Shown here piece after piece: positions 17,488-25,982 of a DNA stretch of 64,000 nucleotides. Each line of letters starts with the position of its first letter. The first letter of the stretch is position 1. Both the position numbers and the translations under genes were made by a program. This DNA is from JAXMEQ01 sp046348225 (GTDB lineage: Bacteria > Pseudomonadota > Gammaproteobacteria > Burkholderiales > Burkholderiaceae_C), in the NCBI GenBank assembly GCA_046348225.1, contig JAXMEQ010000005.1, positions 62,001 to 126,000 of the forward strand. The letters are read 5' to 3'. Under the pieces are notes generated by a model. It was not told the origin of the DNA. It made no database searches and was given only the letters and a program-made list of their open reading frames with translations.

Positions 17488-17790
17488 TTCTCTTGCTTCC
17501 TTAAGTTGCTTCGCCTTTCGGCGAATGTTGACGTAGTCGGCCCGAACCTCGCGTCAGTGAGCCGTGGAGTAAATCTCCAACGAAAAGGTGTGAAAGAAAA
17601 TCTCTGAACTAGCAGACCTTTCCTAGGGAAACCGCGCTATTGGTGTTTCACGGCGTTGAATCCATAGCAAGGGTGCAAGATAGACGGCTTGCAATGCATT
17701 CAAGACTGCAAAACTCGCCTATCGCGCGATTCTTTGTTATGAATTCCCGCGTGAATGATCAAGTCATCTAAGGAGTCGCTGCTCGATTCC
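17488..17790. other. AT-rich intergenic patch
   Basis: About 300 bases with no convincing gene on either strand. It contains a palindrome at 17688-17704 (CTTG, AATGCATT core, CAAG) and several short AT-rich stretches. Composition resembles the 168-residue gene next to it rather than the flanking core genes. No tRNA, integrase or recognisable attachment site is visible. Confidence 0.5.
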
Positions 17791-18831
17791 TCAAAGAATC
17801 CGGTTGAACCAGAGCAGCGACAGGCCGCCTGCCAGCAGTGCCAGCACCGCTGCGCCCAGCGCGAAAAGACTGGAGACTTCGGTCTCCTTCTTCTCGACCG
17901 TCAGGCGCGAGCTCAGGGTTTCGTAGACCTTCTTGAGCGTCTCGGCCGTGCCGGCATAGAAGTACTCGGCCTGCGTCTTGTTGGCCACGGCCTTGAGGGT
18001 TTCCTCGTCGAGCCGCACGCGCATGGACCAGCCTTCAAATCCGATGGTTTCGCCGTCCACCGTGCCGATGCCCACGGTGTACACCCGCACGCCGCGGTCG
18101 GCGGCCATCTTCGCGGCCTCCAGCGGATCCACTCCGGTGGTGCGCTGGCCGTCGGTGAGCATGATGATGGCGGCCGAGTTGTAGGAGCCCGGCGCCACCG
18201 GGGTGAATTCCTTTTTTTCCTTGGGCGGCTCGTTGAGCGGGCGCGCCTGCTGGCCAAAGCGGTTGTTGCCCATCTGCTGCAGGTCGATGCCGGCATCCGG
18301 GAACAGCGTGGCCAGCGAGATCACGATCGCATTGCCGGTGGCCGTGGCGCGCTGCAGCTGGAAGCGGTCAATCGCGGTCACCAGGTCTTCGCGGTTCACC
18401 GTCGGCAGCTGCGCCACCTGGGCCGAACCGGCAAACGCCACGATACCCACCTTCACGTGGCGCGGCAGTTCGGCAATGAATTTCTTGGCGGCCTCCTGCG
18501 CGGCCACCAGCCGGTTGGGCTGCACGTCGGTGGCGCGCATGCTGCCCGACACGTCCATGGCCAGGATGATGGTCTGCTGGTTGGACGGTAGCGTTACCAC
18601 CGCCACCGGGCGGGCCGCGGCCACCAGCATGGCCACCAGGGCCAGCAGGAACAGCACCGGCGGGATGTGGCGGCGGATGCTCTGGCGGGTGCCCATGGCC
18701 TCGCGCACGATGGACAGCGAGGCGTAACGCAATGCCGTCTTCTTCTTGCGCCGCAGCAGCCACACGTAGAGTCCCACCAGCGGGGGCGCCACCAGCAGCA
18801 GCCAGAGGAACTGGGGCCAGAGGAAGTTCAT
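17791..18831 (-). CDS. BatA-like von Willebrand factor A domain membrane protein
   Basis: 346 residues. Two N-terminal membrane segments (about 6-24 and 58-76) lead to a vWA domain with a complete MIDAS start, DVSGSMRATD, near residues 92-101 and TDGQRT later. A final membrane segment lies near 323-342. This is the BatA type of protein from MoxR/DUF58/VWA operons, thought to assist assembly or stress tolerance in the envelope. It is the last gene of the moxR operon here; the usual second VWA and TPR genes are absent, and AT-rich DNA follows. Confidence 0.85.
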   Translation of the reverse strand: MNFLWPQFLWLLLVAPPLVGLYVWLLRRKKKTALRYASLSIVREAMGTRQSIRRHIPPVLFLLALVAMLVAAARPVAVVTLPSNQQTIILAMDVSGSMRATDVQPNRLVAAQEAAKKFIAELPRHVKVGIVAFAGSAQVAQLPTVNREDLVTAIDRFQLQRATATGNAIVISLATLFPDAGIDLQQMGNNRFGQQARPLNEPPKEKKEFTPVAPGSYNSAAIIMLTDGQRTTGVDPLEAAKMAADRGVRVYTVGIGTVDGETIGFEGWSMRVRLDEETLKAVANKTQAEYFYAGTAETLKKVYETLSSRLTVEKKETEVSSLFALGAAVLALLAGGLSLLWFNRIL

Positions 18832-18833
18832 GG

Positions 18834-19865
18834 TCAGGCTGCCTTTCTCAGATGCGCGGGCAGACCACCGCCGGCGGCCAGCTGGCTGCGGCGCTTGCGC
18901 ATGTCGGTGAAGCGCACCACGGCGTCCACCAGGTCGTCGTCGGTGGACAGCTCCAGCGTGTCCACGCCGGCGCGGCCCAGCGACTGGCGCAAGTCCGCCT
19001 CGCGTTGCGCCGCGATGCGCGCAAAGCGCTTGCGAAAGCTCGCGTCGTGGGTGTCCACCAGCAGCTGCTCGCCGGTCTCGGCGTCACGGATCGGAATCAG
19101 GCCCAGGTCGGGCAGCTCCAGCTCCAGCGGGTCCAGCACCCGCACGGCCACCACTTCATGGCGCTGTGCCAGCTGGGCCAGCGGCTTTTCCCAGCCCGGC
19201 TCGCTGATGAAGTCGGACACCACAAACACCGTGGCGCGGCGGCGGATGGCGCCGGCAGCGGACTCCAGCAGTTCGTGCAGCCGGGTGGTGCCGGTTTCCG
19301 CGGGCGCCGGGCGGGTCTGGATGCTGTGCAGCAGGTGCAGCACATGGCGCCGGCCCGCGCGGGCCGGAATCATGGCGTCCACGCCCGAGCCATACAGCAG
19401 CGCGCCCACGCGGTTGCCATGCCTTGTGAGCAGCCGCGCGAGCACAGCCACAAACTCGGCCGACACGCCCAGCTTGCGCTGCTCGCCCGAGCCGAAATCG
19501 ATCGACGGGCTCAGGTCGAGCAGGAACCAGGCTGCCATCTCGCGGTCTTCGGTGAACACGCGCACGTGCGGCACCTGCAGCCGGGCCGTGACGTTCCAGT
19601 CCATGTGGCGCACATCGTCATGGTGCTGGTACTCGCGCAGGTCAGCCAGGTCCAGCCCGGCGCCGCGCATCAGGGTGTGGTAGTCGCCCTGCAGCATCCC
19701 GTCCAGCCGGCGGATGACGGTCCATTCAAGACGCCTGAGTACATGCTCTGCGTTCTCCTTCGGGGCAGCCGCGGAACCGGCTTCGCCGGGCCGCTGGCTG
19801 CGCCCCCCCGGGGGGGAGGCGCCGGAGGCGCTTCGGGGGGGAGCGTTATGCCACGAGCTTTTCAT
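18834..19865 (-). CDS. DUF58 domain-containing protein
   Basis: 343 residues. The DUF58 core starts at about residue 39 (AEHVLRRLEWTVIRRLDG), with the diagnostic YQHHDDVRHMDWNVTARLQ and a vWA-like fold beginning LLDLSPSIDFGSGE. It is the middle gene of moxR-DUF58-VWA and is probably a partner of the MoxR chaperone. The only upstream ATG (19865) overlaps the moxR stop and makes the first ~35 residues from a family 2 repeat (19771-19841), giving an unusual Ala/Pro/Ser/Gly-rich leader. The next ATG would be inside the conserved domain. Confidence 0.85.
   Translation of the reverse strand: MKSSWHNAPPRSASGASPPGGRSQRPGEAGSAAAPKENAEHVLRRLEWTVIRRLDGMLQGDYHTLMRGAGLDLADLREYQHHDDVRHMDWNVTARLQVPHVRVFTEDREMAAWFLLDLSPSIDFGSGEQRKLGVSAEFVAVLARLLTRHGNRVGALLYGSGVDAMIPARAGRRHVLHLLHSIQTRPAPAETGTTRLHELLESAAGAIRRRATVFVVSDFISEPGWEKPLAQLAQRHEVVAVRVLDPLELELPDLGLIPIRDAETGEQLLVDTHDASFRKRFARIAAQREADLRQSLGRAGVDTLELSTDDDLVDAVVRFTDMRKRRSQLAAGGGLPAHLRKAA
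19771..19841 (-). repeat. Dispersed intergenic repeat, family 2, copy 2 (inside DUF58 start)
   Basis: Reverse-strand copy of the 1209-1282 repeat, with the same GAAGCGCCTCCGGCGCCTC stem, C-run/G-run pair and CCGGCGAAGCCGG stem. It lies between the moxR stop and the conserved DUF58 domain and is translated in frame. Confidence 0.75.
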
Positions 19866-20853
19866 GTTCCAGGGGTTTCGCGGGCACCGGAATCTTTGCG
19901 GTGATCTTGCCGATGATGGCGTCGGCCGTCAGGCCTTCGCTCAGTGCTTCATACGACAGCACCAGACGGTGCCGCAGCACATCGGGCACCAGGTCGGTCA
20001 TGTCTTCGGGCAGCGCATAGGTGCGCCCGCGCAGCATGGCCAGGGCGCGGGCGCCTTCGGTCAGGTTGATGGTGGCGCGCGGGCTGGCGCCGAAGGTGAT
20101 GTACTTGGCGATGTCCTTGATGCCGTGCCTGTCGGGCGTGCGGGTGGCCGACACCAGCTTCACCGCGTACTGCACCAGTGACGGGTCCACATAGACGCGG
20201 CGGCATTCGGCCTGCAGCGCGGCCAGCTGTTCGGTGCTGGCCACCGGGGTCACGTCCACCGCCGGGCCGGTCACGCGGCTGACAATGACGAATTCTTCTT
20301 CGTCGGTCGGGTAGTCCACCAGCACCTTCATCATGAAGCGGTCGACCTGGGCCTCGGGCAAGGGGTAGGTGCCTTCGGTCTCGATCGGGTTTTGCGTCGC
20401 CATCACCAGGAACGGGCTGGGCACCTTGTGCGTCTCGCCCGCAATCGTCACCTGGCGCTCCTGCATCACCTCCAGCAGCGCGCTTTGCACCTTGGCTGGC
20501 GCGCGGTTGATTTCGTCGGCCAGCAGCAGGTTGGTGAACACCGGGCCCAGCGAGGTGCTGAAGTCGCCGGTTTTCTGGTTGTACACGCGGGTGCCCACCA
20601 GATCGGCCGGCACCAGGTCGGGCGTGAACTGGATGCGCTTGAACTGGCCACGTACCGTGTTGGCCAGGGTCTTCACCGTCAGGGTCTTGGCCAGCCCCGG
20701 CACGCCCTCCACCAGCAGGTGGCCCTGGGCCAGCATGGCGACCATGACGCGCTCCAGAAACCGGTCCTGGCCAACGACCACGCGCTTGACCTCATAAAGA
20801 ATCTGCTCCATGAGCTGGGCGGTGGCGGCTTCCTGGTGAGCGGGCGTTTCCAT
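19846..20853 (-). CDS. MoxR-family AAA+ ATPase
   Basis: 335 residues. Motifs are Walker A GVPGLAKT, Walker B LLADEINRAPAKVQSALLE, sensor 1 FLVMATQNPIE.EGTYPLPEAQ, and the arginine-finger region DRFMMKVLVDYP. MoxR ATPases act with VWA and DUF58 partners as chaperone-like systems, and the partners follow directly. The stop overlaps the DUF58 start region. Confidence 0.92.
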   Translation of the reverse strand: METPAHQEAATAQLMEQILYEVKRVVVGQDRFLERVMVAMLAQGHLLVEGVPGLAKTLTVKTLANTVRGQFKRIQFTPDLVPADLVGTRVYNQKTGDFSTSLGPVFTNLLLADEINRAPAKVQSALLEVMQERQVTIAGETHKVPSPFLVMATQNPIETEGTYPLPEAQVDRFMMKVLVDYPTDEEEFVIVSRVTGPAVDVTPVASTEQLAALQAECRRVYVDPSLVQYAVKLVSATRTPDRHGIKDIAKYITFGASPRATINLTEGARALAMLRGRTYALPEDMTDLVPDVLRHRLVLSYEALSEGLTADAIIGKITAKIPVPAKPLEHEKLVA

Positions 20854-20886
20854 GCGGTGGCGCTTTCAAGAGAAGGAGTTGGAAAA

Positions 20887-21834
20887 TCAGAACGGCGGCA
20901 GGCCGGCAGCCGACGCCGCGTTCTCGATGGGCACGGCAAAGCCGATGCCAATGAAGGTGCGGGCCGAGGTCGGGTTCAGGATGGCGGTGACGATGCCAAC
21001 GACCTCGCCGTCCATCGTCACCAGCGGGCCGCCGGAATTGCCGGGGTTGGCTGCGGCATCGAACTGGATCAGGTTGGTCATGTCCTGCTTGCCTTCGGGA
21101 GAGCGGAACACCCGCTTGAGTCCCGACACAATGCCGGCCGACGCCGAGGGCCCGATGCCGAACGGGAAGCCCACTGCCACCACCTGGTCGCCCGGCGCCA
21201 GGTCGGCGGTGGAGCGCATGGTGGCGGCAATCAGGTCGTCCGGAATCTTGCTGGCCTGCAGCACCGCCAGGTCGTTTTCGGCCTGCACGCCGGTGATGCG
21301 GGCCTCGGCCTCCAGTCCGTCGGAGAACGTGACCTTGATGCGGTCGGCCCCCTGCACCACATGCAGGTTGGTCAGGATGATGCCCTTGTCCACGATCACC
21401 ACGCCCGAGCCGACGCCGTGCTCCACTTCGTCTTCGTCGGCCTTGGCGTCCCCGGCCAGCGACTTGCCCGGCGCCGGCTTCACGTCCTTCAGGCGGCTCT
21501 TCTTGACGAAACTGACCACCCGCACCACCGACGGGCGGATGTTCTCGTAGGCTTTGGCGGCGGGTGAGGGCAATACGGTGGTCTCCAGCGTCTTCAGCAC
21601 CGCTGCATTGATGTCGTCCTGCGTGATGCGGCGCTGGCCCGGACGCAGGCTGAGCGCGATGCTCAGCACCAACAGCAGCGCGAGGGTGGCAATGGCCGCC
21701 CACAGCACGCGCGGGCTGCTGGCGGTCCAGCGCCGTGCGGTGGTGCCGGCCGGGTTGGGGGTTGCGACAGGCGCAGGCGCTGGCGGCTCAGGCACGGAGC
21801 GGGCGGACTGGCTGTAGAGGGCGGGCCTGCGCAT
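20887..21834 (-). CDS. Membrane-anchored trypsin-like serine protease (HtrA type, no PDZ)
   Basis: 315 residues. A Pro/Ala-rich cytoplasmic N-terminus precedes one membrane segment (about 43-62). A periplasmic protease domain follows with the triad in the expected order: His in TNLHVV, Asp in ENDLAVL and Ser in NPGNSGGPLV. The protein ends soon after the catalytic domain, so the PDZ domains of DegP/DegS are missing. AGGTGAAAC precedes the ATG at 21834. It lies just upstream of moxR with only 33 bases between and may be co-transcribed. A role in envelope quality control is inferred. Confidence 0.85.
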   Translation of the reverse strand: MRRPALYSQSARSVPEPPAPAPVATPNPAGTTARRWTASSPRVLWAAIATLALLLVLSIALSLRPGQRRITQDDINAAVLKTLETTVLPSPAAKAYENIRPSVVRVVSFVKKSRLKDVKPAPGKSLAGDAKADEDEVEHGVGSGVVIVDKGIILTNLHVVQGADRIKVTFSDGLEAEARITGVQAENDLAVLQASKIPDDLIAATMRSTADLAPGDQVVAVGFPFGIGPSASAGIVSGLKRVFRSPEGKQDMTNLIQFDAAANPGNSGGPLVTMDGEVVGIVTAILNPTSARTFIGIGFAVPIENAASAAGLPPF

Positions 21835-21930
21835 CGTTTCACCTGTAACGCTGCATGAAGAAACGGGGAAGCGAAAACACACGGTATCACGCTTTTTCGG
21901 CCGATGCACGTGATCGGGCATCATCCCGCC

Positions 21931-22761
21931 ATGCCGGTCTGGATCGACACCCATTGCCACCTGGACGCGCCCGAGTTTGACGCCGACCGGGCGGCGGTGC
22001 GCGCGCGTGCCGCGGCGCAAGGGGTGGCGCATTGCGTGTTGCCCGCCGTCGCGGCCGACCACTTTGACGCCGTACGCGCGCTGGCGCACCAGCACGGCGA
22101 CAGCTACGCGCTGGGCATTCACCCGCTGTTCACGCCGTGTGCGCAGCCGGCACACCTGGCACAGCTGGACGCCGCGCTGGCACAGCACATGACCGACGCA
22201 CGCCTGGTGGCGGTGGGCGAAATCGGGCTCGACGGCTTCGTGCCGGGACTGGACATGGAACGCCAGACCTCCTACTACCGCGAGCAGCTCAAGCTGGCCC
22301 GACGCCACGGCCTGCCGGTGATCCTGCATGTGCGCCGCTCGGCCGACGCGCTGCTGCGCCCGCTGCGCGAGATCGGCGTGGCCGGCGGCATCGCCCATGC
22401 CTTCAATGGCAGCCAGCAGCAGGCCCGGGCCTTCGTCGATCTGGGCTTCAAGCTGGGGTTTGGCGGCGCCGTCACGTTCGACCGCGCCTTGCAGCTGCGC
22501 CGGCTGGCGGCCTGGCTGCCGCTGGACGCCATCGTGCTGGAAACCGACGCGCCGGACATTCCGCCCCACTGGCTTTACACCCCGGCGCAGCAGCGCGCGG
22601 CGGGCCAGCCCCAGGGCCGTAACGAGCCGGCCGAGCTGCCCCGCATTGCGGCCGTGGTGGCGCAGTTGCGCGGCATGGCCGTGCCGGCGCTGGCCGAGGC
22701 CACCACGCGCAACGCGGTACAGGCGCTGCCGCGGCTGGCGGCGCTCGGGCTGGCCGCATGA
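21931..22761 (+). CDS. TatD-family metal-dependent hydrolase
   Basis: 276 residues with the TatD/YcfH pattern: metal ligands in WIDTHCHLDAPEF at the start, AVGEIGLDG, PVILHVRRSADALL, a histidine in IAHAFNGS, and LETDAPDIPP. Members are Mg-dependent DNases or related hydrolases. An alternative ATG at 21904 would add nine residues; the inner ATG is preferred because the family begins directly with this motif. The stop overlaps the next start (ATGA), opening a four-gene overlapping operon. Confidence 0.88.
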   Translation: MPVWIDTHCHLDAPEFDADRAAVRARAAAQGVAHCVLPAVAADHFDAVRALAHQHGDSYALGIHPLFTPCAQPAHLAQLDAALAQHMTDARLVAVGEIGLDGFVPGLDMERQTSYYREQLKLARRHGLPVILHVRRSADALLRPLREIGVAGGIAHAFNGSQQQARAFVDLGFKLGFGGAVTFDRALQLRRLAAWLPLDAIVLETDAPDIPPHWLYTPAQQRAAGQPQGRNEPAELPRIAAVVAQLRGMAVPALAEATTRNAVQALPRLAALGLAA

Positions 22762-23261
22762 CGCGCCTGACCGGGCTGGCCCCGCTGGTCAGCGACGAAA
22801 CAGTGGTGCTCATCCTGGGCAGCTTTCCGGGCGGGCAGTCGCTGGCGAGGCGCCAGTACTACGCCCATCCGCAAAACCATTTCTGGCCCTTGCTGGAAGC
22901 CATTTGGCCTGCCAGCCCGCATACAGATTGCGTGGACCGCTATGAAATTCGTAGCAAATGGCTGCTGGCGCGGGGCCTGGGCCTGTGGGATGTGTACGCC
23001 GAATGCGAGCGTGAAGGCAGTCTGGACGCCAACATCCGCGACCCGCGCGTCAACGACCTGGCCGCGCTGGTGCGCCGGCTGCCGAAGCTGCAGGCCATTG
23101 CCCACAACGGCGGCGAGAGTTTTCGCCACGCACGCCACACCCGTGCGCTGGGTCTGCCGGTGTACCGGTTGCCATCGAGCAGCGCCGCCAACGCGTCCTG
23201 GCGGTTTGAGCGCAAGCTGGCCGCCTGGCGCGAGGTGTTCGCAGCCCATGGCCTGGTGTGA
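22758..23261 (+). CDS. DNA-deoxyinosine (hypoxanthine) glycosylase, UDG superfamily
   Basis: 167 residues. Segments typical of family 6 uracil-DNA glycosylase relatives, which excise hypoxanthine, are LILGSFPGGQSL, QYYAHPQNHFWPLL, LLARGLGLWDVY, and near the end YRLPSSSAANAS. Residues about 50-66 are encoded by a CTR element read in antisense (22906-22955), in a loop just before the LLARGLGLWDV strand; the length remains close to normal. It overlaps tatD and the next gene by four bases each. Confidence 0.85.
   Translation: MTRLTGLAPLVSDETVVLILGSFPGGQSLARRQYYAHPQNHFWPLLEAIWPASPHTDCVDRYEIRSKWLLARGLGLWDVYAECEREGSLDANIRDPRVNDLAALVRRLPKLQAIAHNGGESFRHARHTRALGLPVYRLPSSSAANASWRFERKLAAWREVFAAHGLV
22906..22955 (-). 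repeat. CTR element copy inside the DNA glycosylase gene
   Basis: On the minus strand it reads GCTACGAATTTCATAGC, then CGGTCCACGCAATCTG and GCGGGCTGGCAGGCC. All 50 bases are translated in the antisense direction without a stop. Confidence 0.85.
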
Positions 23262-24037
23262 AGATAATCGGCGGCACCTTGACCAAAACACGCCCCCGCG
23301 ACCTGCCCGAGGTCAACTTCTCCGACTACGGTGACACCCGTTACCTGCACCTCGGCACCGAATGGGTGCAGGGCTCGATGCGGCTGGACGCGCCGTACGA
23401 GATCGACCTCGACTATGTGCAGCGCATGATGGCCTGGCTGCTGTTTGTGGAACCGGCCTCGGTGCCGAAGCGCCACGCCATGCAGCTGGGCCTGGGCGCC
23501 GGCGCGCTCACCAAGTTCTGCCACAAGAAGCTGCGCATGAAAACCACCGCCATCGAGCTCAACCCTCAGGTGGTGGCGGCCTGCCGGCTGTGGTTCAAGC
23601 TGCCGGCCGATGACGCGCGGCTGTCGGTGGTGCTGGGCGACGCCGCCGAGGTCGCCGCCCACGACCACTGGCGCGGCCAGATCGACGCGCTGCAGGTGGA
23701 CCTGTACGACCACGAGGCGGCTGCCCCCGTGCTGGACAGCGCGGCCTTCTATGCCGACTGCCGCCGCCTGCTCACGGAAGACGGCTGCATGACGGTCAAC
23801 CTGTTTGGCCGTTCGTCCAGCTACGAGCAGAGCCTGAAGAAGATCGTCTCGGCCTTTGGCGAAGGCGCGGTCTGGGCCTTCAAGCCGACGCGTGAAGGCA
23901 ACACCGTGGTGCTGGCCCAGCGCAGCCCCGTCAAGCCGAAGCGCCCGGTGCTTGCACAGCAGGCCGAAACCATCCAAACTCGCTGGGGCCTGCCCGCGCC
24001 CAAATGGCTACGGGTGTTCAAACCGCTGATTCCATGA
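23258..24037 (+). CDS. Spermidine synthase-like methyltransferase-fold protein
   Basis: 259 residues, GTG start overlapping the upstream stop (GTGA). The fold is indicated by MQLGLGAGALTKFCHKKL, the acidic AIELNPQVV, and the DALQVDLYDHEAAAP segment in place of the catalytic loop of true polyamine synthases. These SpeE-like proteins bind a nucleoside cosubstrate, but the substrate is often not a polyamine. It sits between a DNA glycosylase and a GspE-type ATPase, an order I cannot explain functionally. Confidence 0.75.
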   Translation: MKIIGGTLTKTRPRDLPEVNFSDYGDTRYLHLGTEWVQGSMRLDAPYEIDLDYVQRMMAWLLFVEPASVPKRHAMQLGLGAGALTKFCHKKLRMKTTAIELNPQVVAACRLWFKLPADDARLSVVLGDAAEVAAHDHWRGQIDALQVDLYDHEAAAPVLDSAAFYADCRRLLTEDGCMTVNLFGRSSSYEQSLKKIVSAFGEGAVWAFKPTREGNTVVLAQRSPVKPKRPVLAQQAETIQTRWGLPAPKWLRVFKPLIP

Positions 24038-25824
24038 GTGCCGTCCTGAAGCCCAAGTCCCTCGCCAAAACCCCCGACCGCGGCCCGCTGGAATGGCGCC
24101 GTCTGGTGGAGTGGCTTGGCGCGGACGGCGTGATCTCGCCGGAAGAAGCCAGCCGCACGGTGGCGCGTTGCGCCCAGGCGGAAAGCGCGCAGCACCCGCT
24201 GGTGCGACTGGCCAGCGTTTCCATGATCCGCACCAGCGACGGCAAGCCGCTGGACATCGAGATGCTGGCGCAGTGGCTGGCCGGCCGCAGCGGCCTGGAC
24301 TACCTGCGCATCGACCCGCTGAAGGTGGACGTGGGCAAGGTCGCTGACAGCATGAGCGCCGCCTATGCCGAACGGCACCGCGTGTTGCCGGTGCAGGTGA
24401 CCACGCGCGAGGTGGTGGTCGCCACGGCCGAGCCGTTCGTGACGGACTGGGTGGACGAGGTGGAGCGCCAGTCCAAGCGCGCGGTGCGCCGGGTGCTGGC
24501 CAACCCGCAGGACATCCACCGCTATACCGCCGAGTTTTTTGCGCTGGCCAAGTCGGTGCGCGCCGCCCAGAAGGCGGGCGGCAATGCCGGCGCGGCCAGC
24601 TTCGAGCAGCTGGTGGAGCTGGGCAAGACCAACAAGCAGCTGGATGCCAACGACCAGGGCGTGGTGCAGGTGGTGGACTGGCTCTGGCAGTACGCCTTTG
24701 ACCAGCGCGCCAGCGACATTCATCTCGAGCCGCGGCGCGAGCAGGGCGTGATCCGCTTCCGCATTGACGGCGTGCTGCACCCCGTCTACCAGATGCCGCT
24801 GGGCGTGCTCAACGCGATGACGGCGCGCATCAAGCTGCTCGGCCGCATGGACGTGGTGGAAAAGCGCCGCCCGCAGGACGGCCGCATCAAGACCCGCAAC
24901 CCGCGCGGCGACGAAATTGAAATGCGCCTGTCCACGCTGCCCACCGCGTTCGGCGAAAAGATGGTGATGCGCATCTTTGACCCGGACACCGCCGTCAAGG
25001 ACCTGGACGCACTGGGCTTTTCCGAGCATGACGCGCGACGCTGGGAGGCGCTGGTCAAGCGGCCGCACGGCATCATCCTGGTGACCGGGCCCACGGGCTC
25101 GGGCAAGACCACCACGCTGTATTCCACGCTCAAGCGCGTGGCGACCGAGGAGGTGAACGTCAGCACGGTGGAAGACCCGATCGAGATGATCGAGCCCGCC
25201 TTCAATCAGACGCAGGTGCAATCCGCCATCGATTTCAACTTCGCCGAAGGGCTGCGCGCGCTGATGCGGCAGGACCCGGACATCATCATGATCGGCGAAA
25301 TCCGCGATCTGGAGACCGCAGAAATGGCCGTGCAGGCCGCCCTCACCGGCCACCTGGTGTTCTCCACGCTGCACACCAACGACGCGCCCTCGGCCGTCAC
25401 GCGCCTGATGGAGCTGGGCGTGCCGGCCTACCTGATCAACGCCACGCTGCTGGGCGTGCTGGCGCAGCGCCTGGTGCGCACGCTGTGCAAGCAATGCCGC
25501 GTGCTGGACGAATCGGCGTCGCGCGAAACGCTGGACGCCGTGATCAAGCCCTGGAAGATCAACGGCGGCTACCGGCCCTACAAGCCGGTGGGCTGCGTGG
25601 ACTGCCGCATGACCGGCTTCATGGGCCGCATGGGTCTGTATGAACTGCTGACCGTGAGCGAGGAGTTCAAGAAGAAGGTCACGCAGGACCCGAACACCGA
25701 GGCCCTGCGCCGCCAGGCGGTGGCCGACGGCATGCGGCCGCTGCGGCTGGCCGGCGCGCTCCGGGTGGCCGAGGGCGTGACGGTGCTGGACGAGGTGCTG
25801 TCGGCCACGCCTCCGCTGGACTGA
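24034..25824 (+). CDS. GspE/PulE/PilB-type secretion ATPase
   Basis: 596 residues. An N-terminal MshEN/GspE-N-like region (about 1-150) is followed by a AAA+ motor: the Asp box RASDIHLEPRREQGVIRFRI, Walker A GPTGSGKTTTLYSTL, Walker B IMIGEIRDLETAEMA, and the His box LVFSTLHTNDAPSAVTRL. A zinc-binding CKQC...CVDC tetracysteine lies near the C-terminus. These motors power type II secretion or type IV pili, but no other secretion or pilus gene is in the window. The ATG at 24034 overlaps the previous stop (ATGA). Confidence 0.9.
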   Translation: MSAVLKPKSLAKTPDRGPLEWRRLVEWLGADGVISPEEASRTVARCAQAESAQHPLVRLASVSMIRTSDGKPLDIEMLAQWLAGRSGLDYLRIDPLKVDVGKVADSMSAAYAERHRVLPVQVTTREVVVATAEPFVTDWVDEVERQSKRAVRRVLANPQDIHRYTAEFFALAKSVRAAQKAGGNAGAASFEQLVELGKTNKQLDANDQGVVQVVDWLWQYAFDQRASDIHLEPRREQGVIRFRIDGVLHPVYQMPLGVLNAMTARIKLLGRMDVVEKRRPQDGRIKTRNPRGDEIEMRLSTLPTAFGEKMVMRIFDPDTAVKDLDALGFSEHDARRWEALVKRPHGIILVTGPTGSGKTTTLYSTLKRVATEEVNVSTVEDPIEMIEPAFNQTQVQSAIDFNFAEGLRALMRQDPDIIMIGEIRDLETAEMAVQAALTGHLVFSTLHTNDAPSAVTRLMELGVPAYLINATLLGVLAQRLVRTLCKQCRVLDESASRETLDAVIKPWKINGGYRPYKPVGCVDCRMTGFMGRMGLYELLTVSEEFKKKVTQDPNTEALRRQAVADGMRPLRLAGALRVAEGVTVLDEVLSATPPLD

Positions 25825-25982
25825 GCGCTGACCGTGCACCATGCCCCGTCCTGGGGCGTCCGGCAGAATCTTGCGGCAGGTCAGGGCGTGGTCAGGCCGG
25901 CTGGTGTAAGTGAAATCCACATCCTGCTGCCAGCGCCTGCCCGTCAGAATCCCGGATCGAGTACCTTTCCGGAGACAAACAC

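Noticed and set aside
17631..17675. Tenth CTR element copy (GCTATT ... CATAGC)
   Set aside because: The two halves are too far apart and the GC-rich tail is absent.
17688..17704. Palindrome as a phage attachment site
   Set aside because: No direct repeat partner, tRNA or integrase nearby; it is only a short palindrome in AT-rich DNA.
24034..25824. Part of a type II secretion or pilus cluster
   Set aside because: None of the pseudopilin, secretin, prepilin peptidase or platform genes is in the window.
23821..25920. A 699-codon open frame on the minus strand
   Set aside because: Antisense to the SpeE-like and GspE genes, which have clear motifs; composition is shadow-like.
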